The notes beneath the pieces are model-generated. The model worked only from the letters and a program-made list of their open reading frames with translations. It was not told the DNA's origin and did not search any database. Shown piece after piece: positions 32,492-44,246 of a DNA stretch of 64,000 nucleotides; position 1 is the stretch's first letter; the number at the start of each line of letters is the position of its first letter. Made by a program: the position numbers and the translations under genes. Location: NCBI RefSeq assembly GCF_041146795.1, contig NC_135172.1, positions 11,956,137-12,020,136 of the forward strand, in the 5' to 3' direction. Source of the stretch: Maylandia zebra (taxonomy: Eukaryota > Chordata > Actinopteri > Cichliformes > Cichlidae).

Positions 32492-33789
32492 GTCTCTGTT
32501 ACCACAAGAAGGTCAGTGTTGACGTCAGCTGCATCACGTCTGATGTAAACTGTGTCACACGTGATGGTTTCAGGGAATACTGGGAACTTACAGAGTTAAG
32601 CACAGCTGGTGTGGGTTATCATATTTGTCGTCTCTCACCTTGGCTGCAGGGTCTGGGTCTTTCCAATGCAGCAGTCCTAACACTTGAGACACACATGCCG
32701 AGAAGTGGGGATACCTGGAAATGGACAAAGGCTTTCAGCAGAGTTTTAAAGCAGCTATTCAGGAAAAGAGCTGTGAATTATCTGCATACCTTGTTAGGTA
32801 ATCAGCTATTTTGGGGTTCTTTAACAAATCAACCAAAAGGTCGACTGAGTATTTTCTCATCAGAGTACCTTCACCGTTCACGATGATGTTGAGCACAAGC
32901 TGGAGCGTTTGATGGATGTTCTTTGCATCAAAGAGCTACGAGGAAATCCCAGAGAGTAGAGACAGGATATTATGTGAATCAGCATGAATGTTGTTTGTTG
33001 TTCAACAGATAAAAACAAGAAGAGAAAATAGAAACAAAGTAAAAAAGGAACAATTGTTTCTGCCGTTAAGAAAAAAAAATTGAGTCATGGCAGAGACCTG
33101 CAGAAGTCTTGAGTCTCATTTGATGACATTTTGTCAGATTGCCTTGTAATTTAAAAAAAACAAAACTGTTTTTTGAGCAAAAGTTCTCCAGGTTTTTTTG
33201 GAGTTCTTTCAAAGTTTTCTTATTTTTGGACGTTAGCTGCTTTTTCACTCTTTTTCAGTCCAGTCTGTGCATCTGAACATTTACAGAAAGATTTCTTTGT
33301 TTCGTCTTTAGACACTTTGTTAAACGCAGATCCCAGCAGAGTTCGCCTACCTTCTCTCCAACCTTCTCAGGTTTTGTGGATATTATACATGGTTATGCTG
33401 AGAATATGTCGGCTACTTTCCACTGGAAATGCCTTTTGGTTAAACTGTCAGCGAGGAATTTGCACTGTTACATTTTTATATAACTTTAATGCAAAAAAAA
33501 CAGCTGCTTGTTTAAGTGAAAATACACTGATGGGGTTTTTTTCTATTCATGAACAGGAGTGTGATCAGTTTAATAAAAGAAAAAATAACCATAACCAAGA
33601 TATGAGGGGAAATCTTGGACAAATACAAGCAGACTGGAGCAGCCAGCGTTCAAAACACCGACGTTCAAGGTAACAGAAGGTTCCCGAGCCACATCCACCC
33701 AGCTGGTTTCTGTGTTTCTTGTGTATTTGTGTACACTGTGACTTCATGGCTGTCTTGGGCTCCAGCTCTTGTTTTGGTGTCTCATTAAT
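32492..33789. other. No recognised feature
   Basis: This is AT-rich non-coding DNA. A frame at 32611-32886 gives a protein with no family resemblance that I can name and no splice support. Confidence 0.35.
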
Positions 33790-34290
33790 TTGATTTAATG
33801 TCCTGCTTAGTGATAACATCACTCTTGGCCTCCCTGCACTGGCTTCCAATTGAATTTAGGATTCATTTTCAAGTTCTTTTATTGGTTTTTAAATCTTTAA
33901 ATGGTCTGGCACCTGCTGAAGCCCTATGTCCCCACTCGTTCGCTCCGGTCAGCTGAGCAGCTGTTGCTCTCAGTCCCCAAATCACGGCTGAAACTGAGAG
34001 GAGACCGAGCGTTCTCTATCGTGGCTCCTAAGCTTTGGAATAATCTTCCTCTTCACATTAGGCAATCGACATCAGTGCTGGTTTTTAAATCCAGATTGAA
34101 AAAGCATTTTTATTCACTGGCTTTTGACTCAGTGGTTGACTGACTTGTATTTTATTGTTTTTCGCTATGTTTATTATTGTATCGTATTTATTATTCTTAT
34201 GGTATCTATTATGTTTCTATTGTTCAGCAGTTTGGTCAGCCTTGTGTGTTTTTAAAGTGCTATATAAATAAACAATGATGATGATGATGA
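33790..34290 (+). mobile_element. L2-type LINE 3' end
   Basis: Broken frames encode LHWLPIEFRIHFQVLLLVFK and, from 33901, LRGDRAFSIVAPKLWNNLPL, the usual C-terminus of fish L2 LINEs. The element ends in a GATGAT microsatellite after TATATAAATAAA at about 34260. Confidence 0.75.
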
Positions 34291-34319
34291 ACATAGTAAC
34301 GTGTGTTGGGTTGCTCTGT

Positions 34320-34361
34320 CTTCAGACTCACTGTCAGACTGATTAGACAGTGAGTCTGAAG
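34320..34361. other. Perfect 16-bp hairpin
   Basis: CTTCAGACTCACTGTC at 34320-34335 is followed by a 10-base loop and the exact complement GACAGTGAGTCTGAAG at 34346-34361. It lies directly after the LINE tail. Function unknown. Confidence 0.7.
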
Positions 34362-35111
34362 GTGAGAGTCCTCACTGCCCACGCCTGTCTTTGGGTCTGA
34401 CCAACACCGTTTCCTGTGTGTCATTCCCCCCTCGCCTTCCCCCCATCCGTCCTGTCTGCACTGACCTCTCCAATAAAGACAAAAGGCCTCATTTTCTGAA
34501 ACTCTTCCTATCCCATCACCTTGCGAAGAATCACTTCACCATGTTGATTAATAAGGACGGTGGGAATGGTTTGAAGTCTCGTCACAGAAAATGTGCCAAA
34601 GGCAAAGAATCTGAGCTTGAAATAAAATGAAATGAAAGATCAGCCCCACACAGGGGTTAAATTCAGATGGAAACTCTTATCACACAAAGAGAACAAGCGA
34701 ATAAATATATCTGAGTGTGGCCCCTCGACTGTCACAGTGTAGCTGACATTTGATCTTATCATGTGTTAAAGCTATTTTAATTACTGAAGAGAACCAGTGT
34801 CAAACTCAGCCCAAGTATGGTTGTACGTTAATCCTTAAAGCAACAACGTTTTTAAAGTTGCAGCGTCATTTTTACACCACACCTAAAATCCCACTAATCG
34901 TCCGGGCTCTTCACCCTATGACCACACGCTGGGCTATCTAACACCACATGACCCAAATGGAAACTATGTCAGCTGAAAGAAACCCATCGAAATGTGCAAC
35001 ACTTAAAACTTTGCCTGATTGGAGCATGGCTTCAAATACAGCCCTGAAAACAGACAGGCGGTCGTTGGCATTTCGTTACAAAGTTTCCTTGTTCAAAACT
35101 TCTGCTTCATT
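34362..35111. other. No recognised feature
   Basis: Mixed non-coding sequence without splice-supported exons or repeats that I recognise. Confidence 0.35.
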
Positions 35112-36410
35112 ATAACAACCGAGTGACTGGGATCTACGAGCTGAGCTTGTGTAAGATGTCTGACACTGGAAGCCCAGGTGAGCGGCCATGAAACATGTTT
35201 AAAGAACGGCAGCTGTTTTATCATAATTCTGTGGAGAGCTTCATCCTAATGAGGGCTCATGTCCTGAGCAGGGATGCAGAGGAGGAGGAGGAAGGTCCTG
35301 GACACATCAGTGGCTTATGTGCGTGGAGAGGAGAACCTGGCCGGCTGGAGGCCCAGAGGAGATAGCCTCATCCTAGAGCACCAGTGGGAGCTGGAGAAGA
35401 TGGAGCAGCTGCAGGAGGTGGGGCCTTAAAAGATTCATAAAGAAATAAATCTGTTTAATATCATTGAGGGAAAAATGACTTTTCAGCTCAAAGACCAAAG
35501 TGCTATTCTAAAAAGTTTTTTCTTAGAGTACAGACTTTACATGACTAACCTCCCCTCTTCTCCCCACCTCACATTCGCCCCCATCTTTCGTCCAGGTGGA
35601 AAAGACCCGTCACCTTCTGGGAGAGGCGGCTCCCGTGGGAACAGCTCCCACCACCAAGTCCCTGAGTGAGTCTCTGTCCCCCAGCGTGAGCTCCGGCACT
35701 CTGTCCACATCCACCTCCGTCTCCTCGCAGATCTCCAGCACCACCTTTGAAAGCGTGAGAAGGAGCTGGCCACCAAGGTGAGAAAAACGTGGGCTTAGTG
35801 GGCGTTCTTGTTGCTGCCTTCTTCCTTCTCTGCTCGGAGCTGATCGGTCTTGTTCCTGTTGTGTTGTAGTGCCTGCGCCTTCTGACACACACCTTCAATA
35901 CTGAATACAAGCAGCTGGTGAACAGCATCAGTGACTGCAAGGTGAGAAATAATACAAAGAAATAAAAAAATAGCCTTTCTGTGTCACATCAGGGAGTTCC
36001 TATATTGACGTCTACCTCATCCTGCTGTTGTTTCACTTCAGCTTTCTCTCATCTCACCGATCGGACGTGATCCATCCGTGACGAGCCTCAGCAGTGCCAC
36101 CCTCACCCCTTCCTCTACCTGCCCCTCTCTCTCGGACTCGCGCTGTAGCTCCATGGGCCAGAAGTAAACATATTTTTAGGAACATTGACCTCGATCTGCA
36201 AACGGTTATTGACAGGTTATCTATTTGATTCTAACTTGGTGTGATTTGTGTTAAAGGACCCCTGAGAACAGCTCACGTGCCTCCAGTCCCTCCTGCTCAG
36301 ACTGTGAAAACTTCCCGATGGTTCCCACTCTGGAGACCTCCTACCTTGCGCGGGCTGCAAAAGAACGAGTTCCTGAACTTGGTGCCTGATATTGAAGAAA
36401 TGCGACCAGG
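35112..36410 (+). pseudogene. kif1b: KIF1B fragment, six exons, frame broken
   Basis: Exons lie at about 35112-35177 (TGIYELSLCKMSDTGSP), 35272-35417 ([20 protein letters not shown]), 35596-35778 (SLSPSVSSGTLSTSTSVSSQ), 35870-35941 (CLRLLTHTFNTEYKQL), 36042-36163 (SATLTPSSTCPSLSDSR) and 36257-36410 (NEFLNLVPDIEEMRP). All have consensus splice sites, and order and content follow the region of KIF1B just before its PH domain. Two defects are visible. In the third exon, about twenty codons expected between TTFES and REKELATK are missing and the frame shifts. In the last exon, the frame slips around ARAAKERV, where the family has ARAGKNEF. PH-domain exons are absent; SINE and LINE DNA follows. 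It is a non-processed pseudogene piece. Confidence 0.85.
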
Positions 36411-36583
36411 GTGAGTAATGCCATATTAACCCAAATACTGTCACTATGACATGTGTCTCACAGACCAAATGTAAGTCGACACTCATGTTCTCTAGTTCAA
36501 GCAGAAATGATGTGGATCGATTCAAATTCCTGAGCCTGGATGATTTCAGCTGGAAACAAACCAACTCTGCTTCTTCCTCAGAT

Positions 36584-36960
36584 AATTCAATTCAATTCAA
36601 TTCAATTTTATTTATATAGCGCCAAATCACAACAAAAGTCACCTCAAGGCGCTTCATAGATACAGAGAAAAACCCAACAATCATATGACCCCTTATGAGC
36701 AAGCACTTTGGCGACAGTGGGAAGTAAAAACTCCCCTTTAACAGGAAGAAACCTCCAGCAGAACCAGGCTCAGGGAGGGGCGGGGCCATCTTCTGCGACC
36801 AGTTGGGGTGAGAGAAGGAAAACAGGATAAAGACATGCTGTGGAAGAGAGACAGAGGTTAATAACAGATATGATTCAATGCAGAGAGGTCTATTAATGCA
36901 TAGTGAGTGAGAAAGGTGACTGGAAAGGAAAAACTCAATGCATCATGGGAATCCCCGGCA
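36584..36960 (-). repeat. LINE/SINE-type tail repeat
   Basis: The start TTCAATTTTATTTATATAGC plus CACCTCAAGGCGCTTCATAG is a very common fish repeat end. A short (AATTC)n run precedes it at 36584-36605, suggesting the poly-microsatellite end of an element inserted on the minus strand. Confidence 0.6.
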
Positions 36961-38336
36961 ACTATGCAAGTTGTAAACAGTTGTAGGATTAAAGATTATT
37001 GAATGTACAGAATGATTATTTACACAGAGCTATACAGTAGTGCAGTTAAGATAAGTGAGGGTGTAGATAGTTTCTACAGAGGCTATATAAAGTGCTAGTG
37101 GTTGTGAGTGGTGGTTCACTCCATGTTATTATTGTGTGTTTGAGGGTACAGTTGTCCATTGTGGGGGTGTGTATGTTCAGTGCATGAGTTTAACGTGGGT
37201 CAGATGTCAGGAGGCAGAGTTCAGGAGTCTGACAGCTGTGGGGAAGTAGCTGTTCCGGTACCTGGTGGTCTTAGTCCGGAGGCTCCTGTGGCGCCTCCCA
37301 GAGGGCAGGAGGGTGAAGAGTCCATGTGATGGGTGACTGGGGTCTTTGATGATTTTCCCAGCCCTTTTCAGACACCGCTTCCTGTAGATGTCCTTTATGG
37401 CAGGAAGTGGTGCTCCGGCGATGCGCTGGGCAGTTTTCACGACCCTCTGCAACGCCTTCCGGTCCGAGGCAGAGCAGTTCCCGTACCAGACTGTTATACA
37501 GTTGGTCAGGATGCTCTCGATGGTGCAGCGATAGAAGTTCACCAGGATGTCTGAGGACAGGTGGTTCTTCCTCAGAGTCCTCAAGAAGAAGAGGCGCTGG
37601 TGAGCCTTCTTGACCAGCTTGGAGCAGTTGGTCGTCCAGGTGAGATCCTCGGAGATGTGGACTCCCAGGAACTTGAAGCTGCTCACACGCTCCACAGCCG
37701 TCCCCTTAATGTGGATGGGTGGATGTGGGTCAGCATTCCTCCTGTAGTCCACGATGAGCTCCTTGGTCTTCTCGGTGTTAAGCAGCAGGTTGTTTGTGTC
37801 GCACCACTCAGCCAGACGATCCACCTCCTCCCTGTAGGCGGCCTCATCGTTGTCACTGATGAGGCCAATCACCGTGGTGTCATCTGCAAACTTAATGATG
37901 GTGTTGGAACCATCAGCAGGTCTGCAGTCGTGGGTGAAGAGGGAGAAGAGGAAAGGGCTCATCACACAGCCTTGTGGTACACCGGTGTTCATTGTGATGG
38001 TAGATGAGCAGCGGTTATCCAGCCGGACATGTTGGGGGCGGTTGGTCAGGAAGTCCAGTAACCATTTGCAGATGAGGGAACTGATGCCCAGGTCTGTCAG
38101 TTTCCTGATGAGTTGTGAGGGGTGGATTGTATTGAATGCTGAACTGAAGTCTATAAACAGCATTCTGGCGTAGGTGTTGTTGTTGTCCAGGTGTGAGAGG
38201 ACAGAGTGCAGTGCGATGGAGACTGCATCCTCTGTGCTCCTGTTCTGGCGGTATGCAAATTGGTGGGGGTCCAGGGTGGGGGGGAGACAGGATTTGAAGT
38301 GTGCTAGGACCAGCTGCTCTAAGCACTTAGCTATTT
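36961..38336 (-). mobile_element. CR1/Rex1-like LINE, 5'-truncated
   Basis: On the minus strand the frame from about 38330 to the stop at 37207 encodes [29 protein letters not shown] (motif A), [17 protein letters not shown] (motif B), [10 protein letters not shown] (catalytic motif C at about 37885) and the C-terminal [20 protein letters not shown]. The reverse transcriptase frame is open over 318 codons from an internal Met. The endonuclease is absent. It sits where downstream KIF1B exons would be expected. Confidence 0.85.
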
Positions 38337-38754
38337 ACAGTTCATAACAAGAGACAAGGCACCATTTCTCTCCTTTGTGTTCCAGTCATCACAGCAGATT
38401 AAACTTTTAAAATATTTGCAAATAGTATAAAGAAATATATAAAGAAGTAAAACAATAATTTATTAATACTTAGAAATACTAAAACTTACATTTGTCAGCA
38501 AAAACTGCTGCCATCTGAACCGAAACGTTACAAACCAGCTTACCCACAATCTGTGTATTTTTCTATGCTGGCTACTTAAATTGGCATCCAACAAGCTATT
38601 TGCTTTAATCTTTTATTAGACAAAGGCTGACTGGTTAGTTCAAGCTTCAACTGCATCCAAAGGACTGAAAATGTTTTAACACAGTGACTGAACTTGATTG
38701 AAGTCTCCGTAGTTTGTTGAATCTGTTTCGAGTGACTTATTTTCACAATTCCAG
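38337..38754. other. Upstream of serpin exons, no exon seen
   Basis: AT-rich sequence. The earlier serpin exons (about 190 N-terminal residues) are not found here. Confidence 0.4.
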
Positions 38755-39357
38755 GAATTTTTAAAAGGCACCAAAAAGCATTACAACGCTGAGCTCGAGT
38801 CTGTGGACTTCAAAGGAAATGCAGAGGAGGCCAGGGTCCACATCAACAGCTGGGTGGAGAAGCAGACACAAGGTAAGCATAATGTAACTTTAAATGATCT
38901 CCACTGTAAATCCTTGGGGATCAGTTGTGTTGTGTTCAGTTGAGACATTATTACCGGATTGTCCACCGTCCACATTATTTTCTGTTTCCAGTTCTTCCAG
39001 TCTAATTTCTATTCAGTATTAAGCAGCACTATCTCTGGGTTTTACTGTTTGGTTTCATGCTATTAATAAAACCATCACAGCAGTATGTTGCTGTAAATAG
39101 CAGGCCAATTCTTCTATTCTTATTATATTATGTGATGGGTACTTCTACTTTGATCACTTGTGTCTTTAACATATTTTTATTTTTCAGGCCCATTTAGGAT
39201 TGGCTGCTATTGATTCTATATCTTTATATTATCTTAAGTGCAGCAGGAAATTCATTCATTGTTTTTATAAAAGCGCGATACAAATACAGGCCATTTATAA
39301 ATCTACCATCTATAATAATAGGATACAAGGACTTTCTATGAGGGTTATAGGACTGTG

Positions 39358-39371
39358 GTGCCACCTGCTGG
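39358..39371 (-). promoter_or_regulatory. CTCF-like motif
   Basis: The minus strand reads CCAGCAGGTGGCAC, a full match to CCASYAGRKGGCRS. Located in the first serpin intron. Motif match only. Confidence 0.35.
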
Positions 39372-39459
39372 AAATGAGACAATCTTAATCCCATTATTTT
39401 TGTAGGAGCCATTTTTGGGTTGATACCTCATGTTGCCGCTAGAGGTAACCTTTTTAAGT

Positions 39460-40345
39460 TTTTTCTTTTTTTTTTAAACTTTATTTAACAAACAATGAGT
39501 ATACAACATACGAACAGATGAAGTATACAAAACAACAGAACATGAACACAAAAAGCCAAGAGTAAAAGAAAAAGGTAACAATTATAAGAATACACATACA
39601 TGTATTGTTTTGAGAGCCTTTGTGTTGGTGGAGTCTGATATTGATTGTATGTACATTTCCACATCCTTAAAATAATGACAGAAATATGGTGTTTTGTTAG
39701 TAAACTTACATTTATGGATAAAAAATGTAGCTAAAAGTATGAACAAATTCATCATAAAAAACATTTCTCATACTTCTTGGGGAACTTAAACAGAATAAAA
39801 CATTTTCCCATCGTAAAGAAAACTCCCTTAAAATATGGACAATAACAAACCTGCTAAATTCCTTCCAGAATCTCTGTGTAAAAGAACAGTACCAAAAAAG
39901 ATGCGTCACAGTTTCTGGATGATCCCCACAGAAAGTACAATTAGTATTTATGTCCCTTTTACATTTGACCATGTAGTGACTGGCTGGATAACATTTATGT
40001 AGAATTTTAAATGAGACTTCTTTCACCTTATTTACAATCAAATATTTATGGGGGACCATCCAGACTGTCTTCCACTTGATATCTGGAACATATCGGTTCC
40101 AATAAGATGTTATATATGGGAGAGAGACGATATCTTCTTGGAATAAACTACGTATTCTCTTATTGCTGTTACCAAGTTCCTGTGAAAAGCAGATTTTTCC
40201 TATTGGTGACTCAGCTGGATCAGGGAGAGTGACTGAGGCAGATATTGAGCTGTCAGTGTTTTTATATAACATTAAAGTCCCTGAGGGTGTGGCACCAAGC
40301 ACCACTGAGGATTCCACCTTTTTAAGTTCCTGTATGGTAGGTTTA
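39460..40345 (-). mobile_element. L1/Tx1-type LINE 3' fragment in serpin intron
   Basis: The minus-strand frame 40317-39712 reads YITSYWNRYVPDIKWKTVWM and CTFCGDHPETVTHLFWYC, the zinc-finger-like C-terminal region of fish L1/Tx1 LINE proteins. A poly-T run at about 39460-39475 is the reverse of its poly-A tail. Only the 3' end is present. Confidence 0.75.
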
Positions 40346-40348
40346 TGT

Positions 40349-40571
40349 AAGGTATTTAAGGTGGACGCACGTAATCAGCGTCAGGTGTGTTGTTAATCAT
40401 AAGAAGGCAAAACGTTTGTGACCGCTGCGCTTTTATCTTAAAATGTTTGGAACAAAGACCAAAAAGGACAAGATAAGTACTGCTGGAGTTATTGGACTGT
40501 TTAATTAATTCATGCATACCAGAAGCATCGCGTCACCCCCGCTAACAACCACCTCAGTGGCTTCAAGCCTA
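40349..40571 (+). repeat. Dispersed 230-bp repeat, copy 1
   Basis: From ATTTAAGGTGGACGCACGTA through TTTGTGACCGCTGCGCT to CAGTGGCTTCAAGCCT, it is similar to 50577-50812 on the same strand, with about 80-85 percent identity by eye. Family unknown; it could be an old LTR or element end. Confidence 0.55.
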
Positions 40572-42197
40572 CGCTTGAATTTTTGTTTTTTGTTCCCTGT
40601 TATACTGATCATAAAGCTTTTTCCCCCTTTTTTTAAAATAAAAACCATCTTGCTGTTGCCCTGTTTTCTGATTTTATAGCTGAAGATGTTGTACAGTAAC
40701 TAGTGCATCTTTGGTAATAGTTAATAGTTTTCATAAATTCTTTTTACCAGATAAAATCAAGGACTTGCTAAGCCAGGATGCAGTGGGTAGCCTGACGAAG
40801 CTGGTTCTCGTGAATGCCATTTACTTCAAGGGCAGCTGGAACACGCAGTTTAAGGAGGAGAAGACTGCTGATGTGCATTTTCGACTGAACAAGGTAACAG
40901 TGCAGAAAGGCAGCATAGGATGGTGCAGTTATACTTTGATCTGTCATACTACAAACGAGCTGTGGACTTTGCTGAATGAGAACATAAAGCCTGGAGCTCT
41001 GAGGGGATAAAATCGTGCTTTTAGGACGATCACTTTCCAACTTTATGCAGTTATGCAATGCAGTTTATTATTCATGTAATATCCAATAAGTTCTCAAATA
41101 AATCTCAAACAACAGCACATCACAAACTTCGGCTAACAAGAACAAGTTGTGTTGTGACGTGACGTGTGCTCTACATCCAAATCCACTCAATGGCTGGAAT
41201 AAAACCATGACAGAACTTTTTGAGATCATTTTGAGACTAAACACAAAAAACATTTCTCTTGTCTCCCCTATTTTTCAGAACGACACTAAGCCGGTGAAGA
41301 TGATGCAGCAGAAAAGTAAATTTCCTTTTGCGACCATTCCTGAGGCCAACTGCAAGGTAACATCCATCACTTTCAGCTTATTACAGGATTTCACCAGCAT
41401 GATCTAAAACTTGTCTTTTACAAATATCAGCCTAAATTTCTAGATTAGGAAGTCAGATCATCTTTGATGGAGTAATAAATAAAAACAATGTTTCTGGACA
41501 GATTCTTGAGATGCCGTATAAAGGAAATGACCTCAGCATGCTCATATTCCTGCCTAATGACATAGAAGATGATACCACAGGCTTGGAAAAGGTAAGATGC
41601 ACTTACCAGTACTTTAATGTCCAGTTTCAATCAGACAAGCTAGTGACACTGTATCCACACAGCTGGAGAAGGAGCTGACCTATCAGAACTTTGTGGACTG
41701 GGCTCGCCCAGACATGATGAGCCCCAACGAGGTTGATGTCAAGCTCCCTCGATTTAAGATGGAGGAGAAGTATGACTTGGAGAAAATCCTGACCAACATG
41801 GGAATGGAGAACGCTTTTGACATCTACAAGAGAGACTTCTCTGGTGAGAAATATTGCACCAATGAGACACACTGAATCAATTATACAGTTATATTGAGAG
41901 CACAAAAACTGCAAAACATCATCTGTTAAAGAATAAAACACAACTGATTTCTGGGCTCTTCATCTACTAGGAATGTCTCCAGCAAATGACCTGATAGTGT
42001 CCAAAGTTGTCCACAAGGCTTTCGTGGATGTAAATGAAGAAGGAGCTGAGGCTGCTGCTGCCACTGGGGTTGACATGGAAGTCCGCTCTATAACGATTCC
42101 CGCTGAGTTTGTTGCCGACCATCCCTTCATCTTCTTCATCCGACATAAACCCACCAAGAGCATTCTCTTTGTGGGCCGGTACTGCTCACCCGAGTAA

Positions 42198-42993
42198 ACA
42201 CGAGCTGACATTGACATGAATTAAACATAAAACATTATATACAGTATAAGATTTTGTAAGGTAAACCTAGTTCATACAAATGAAGTAAAGAAAAGTTATT
42301 AAAACAAAACGTGCCTTGCTGTTTATTCTTTCAGTGTCCCACAGTAGCACATTTCCTGCTAGGAAAATGTCAGAAGTCACATCATTTCTGTAAATTGGGA
42401 AGTAACTGTAATACATCAAGTCACCTCTGTCTCTTGTTACCAGGACTTTTTAAAATGAATGGTACAACATGGAAAGAGGCCCTACACAAGAGTTTAGCTT
42501 TGAGCTCAATATGCGATGATCCTTTCAGCCATGACATCTCTGACATGGGAAACCAGGGAATTTGATTAGAAAATGGTGAAGGATTTTCTTTTCAGTTAGA
42601 AACTGGATTTGTGTAACATGGTGGTGAAAAGCCCCCAAAGAAAGCAGCATATGATCAGTCGCTATACTGCATTTAATACAAACGTCCTTCGTGTATCCTT
42701 TGAATACAGAACAGATCATTTCTGATATCTATGAGTAAACCCAACGAGCACGTGTCCCAAAAGACCCCACAGTGTTTTTATCTGGCTTTTCCCTGACAGT
42801 TAGTGGACACTGACAGATGTGTGCTGAATATGAAAGGACACAAAAGAACTAAAGAAGGTTTGCAGTGTTAAAAACAAGAACTACATGAAGGTTGTTTCAT
42901 CCTGCTGTAACTTATGACAGAAGCATCTTTTGTTTGTTTTTTCATTTATTTACACAAAGACAGATGTTGAAATAACAGGAGTAACAGTTTAAT
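42198..42993. other. Serpin 3' flank, no gene seen
   Basis: An ATTAAA-type signal lies near 42221. Beyond it I recognise no exon or repeat. Confidence 0.4.
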
Positions 42994-43979
42994 TCAATTG
43001 AAATCGGTCCAATCGTCTATAATGAAATTATTGTTTTTCATTAGTTGGCAAAAGATGGGGGTTGTTGACGGCAATTCAGTGAATGCAACAGGGGAGGACG
43101 CCAGTTTGGATGGAGGGGAATCAGCAGGACAGATGAGATTTTGTTTAGGAGTCGAGTAGTTGTGTGAATGAGGAGAGGAGAGCACATTAGACTGCTGAGA
43201 GACGGGGAGGTAGTCAAGCACTGACCACATGTCTTCTTGGATTTCAGCAAAACAGATGGGCTCATCTCGGTCTTGAAATAATTCAACTCGGGGTTGAACT
43301 GATGCAGTTTGAGAGGCATCTACAGGAGAGGCAGGGGTGGGTGAGGGCTGCTGAGACTGCGCAGTGATGGGGAGGGGGTCGAGCTCTTCCAGCACTGACA
43401 GCAGTTCTTCCTCACTGTCTGCGACAAAGGCTTCCTCTGTCTGGAACTGAAGGGCTGCAACAGGGGAGTCCAATGAGGAAAACAAACACAGAGTTTTCAT
43501 TAGCTGATACAAACTCTGTGCAGTGACTGTTTCATCATTCAGTGCAGTGATGCACACATGTAGGAACTGCATGTTGGCACTTTGGACATACATAGTTTTC
43601 TTTGGTCGACCAGGCTGGATGCTCTTTGGCATGATTCTGTCTTTCTGTTTCAGCCTGCTTGAAATATCTGGCTTTCTGGTCGTTTGAAAGCGACTTCCAC
43701 TGTGGACAGAAGATCATAAGAACACACTGTGAGCACTGCTACTACACATAACTACAGGACAGCTGGGACACATGCAAAAACATGAGCAGACAACATTAAC
43801 AGATGCATAAATGTATGCAGAGTTACACACTTACTCTCTGTCCCACCACTGCATTTCCGGCTGCACTTCCAGGGATGTTGAGTTCAGCAATGACCTTTGG
43901 CCTCTGCTCTTTGAGATAGAGCATGAAGGCATTTGGCAGCTTCGTGACGTGTGGCCCATCTTCATCCTGAATGTGTTCA
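42994..43979 (-). CDS. TCF/LEF-like HMG-box protein, last three exons
   Basis: On the minus strand, exons 43979-43835, 43699-43592 and 43446-42994 have consensus GTAAGT and GTATGT donors and CAG acceptors and join in phase 0. The first two encode an HMG box: KLPNAFMLYLKEQRPKVIAE, then GNAVVGQR, WKSLSNDQKARYFKQAE and HPAWSTKENY. This pattern (PLNAFMLYMKE, GRRWHALS, YPGWSARDNY) is that of TCF/LEF DNA-binding domains, but clearly diverged. The last exon adds an acidic tail (ADSEEELLSVLEELDPLP) ending IIDDWTDFN, resembling an activation domain. No beta-catenin-binding N-terminus is visible, and upstream sequence past 43980 is not recognisable, so the gene may be 5'-truncated. All visible frames are open. 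Confidence 0.7.
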
Positions 43980-44096
43980 CTGACAGGTGTTGCCAGCTGT
44001 GGTGGCTCGTCTCCCGCTCAAAGAGGACAAAATAGAGAACAATACAGTGTTCAGCTGCCTGGCTGTGCTTTACACACAGCCCTGCTCTGGTACACA

Positions 44097-44246
44097 CACT
44101 ATGCCGGCCTTTGTACACTCTCTCCATCTAATGATAGAGAGGAAGGATACATTCACTACTTCTAGCCTCCACTATTCAAATTGAGTATTTTCACAGTGTC
44201 CTAAAAGCTTCCCGAAAAGCCTTTACACTATTTTCCAAAACGCTGC
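44097..44246 (+). repeat. 150-bp direct repeat, copy 1
   Basis: This matches 46185-46334 at offset 2088 with a few mismatches. It starts CACTATGCCGGCCTTTGTAC and ends CCAAAACGCTGC. In this copy L2 LINE sequence continues after the end; in copy 2 it does not. Confidence 0.85.

Larger units (their letters stand above)
38755..42197 (+). pseudogene. serpinb1: SerpinB1-like serpin, 3' exons only
   Basis: Six exons join in frame: 38755-38872, 40751-40893, 41279-41355, 41502-41591, 41663-41843 and 41971-42197 (stop TAA). They encode [84 protein letters not shown] and the C-terminus [20 protein letters not shown]. This is a clade B (ov-serpin) inhibitor, cytosolic without signal peptide in the family. 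The reactive-centre hinge [11 protein letters not shown] is of inhibitory type, and counting from P15 Gly places Arg-Ser at P1-P1', which predicts trypsin-like targets. The N-terminal exons are missing from 36.4-38.7 kb, so it is 5'-truncated unless they lie elsewhere. All visible exons are open with good splice sites. Confidence 0.85.

Noticed and set aside
32611-32886. 91-codon frame after LRRC31
   Set aside because: It lacks family resemblance, splice signals and composition typical of coding exons.
37561-38007. 148-codon plus-strand frame
   Set aside because: It is the antisense shadow of the LINE reverse transcriptase on the minus strand.
42994-43632. 212-codon minus-strand frame beginning MPKSIQPG
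   Set aside because: Its first 60 codons run across the HMG-box exon in the wrong frame and through a short intron; splice sites give a better model with the last 150 codons as a terminal exon.
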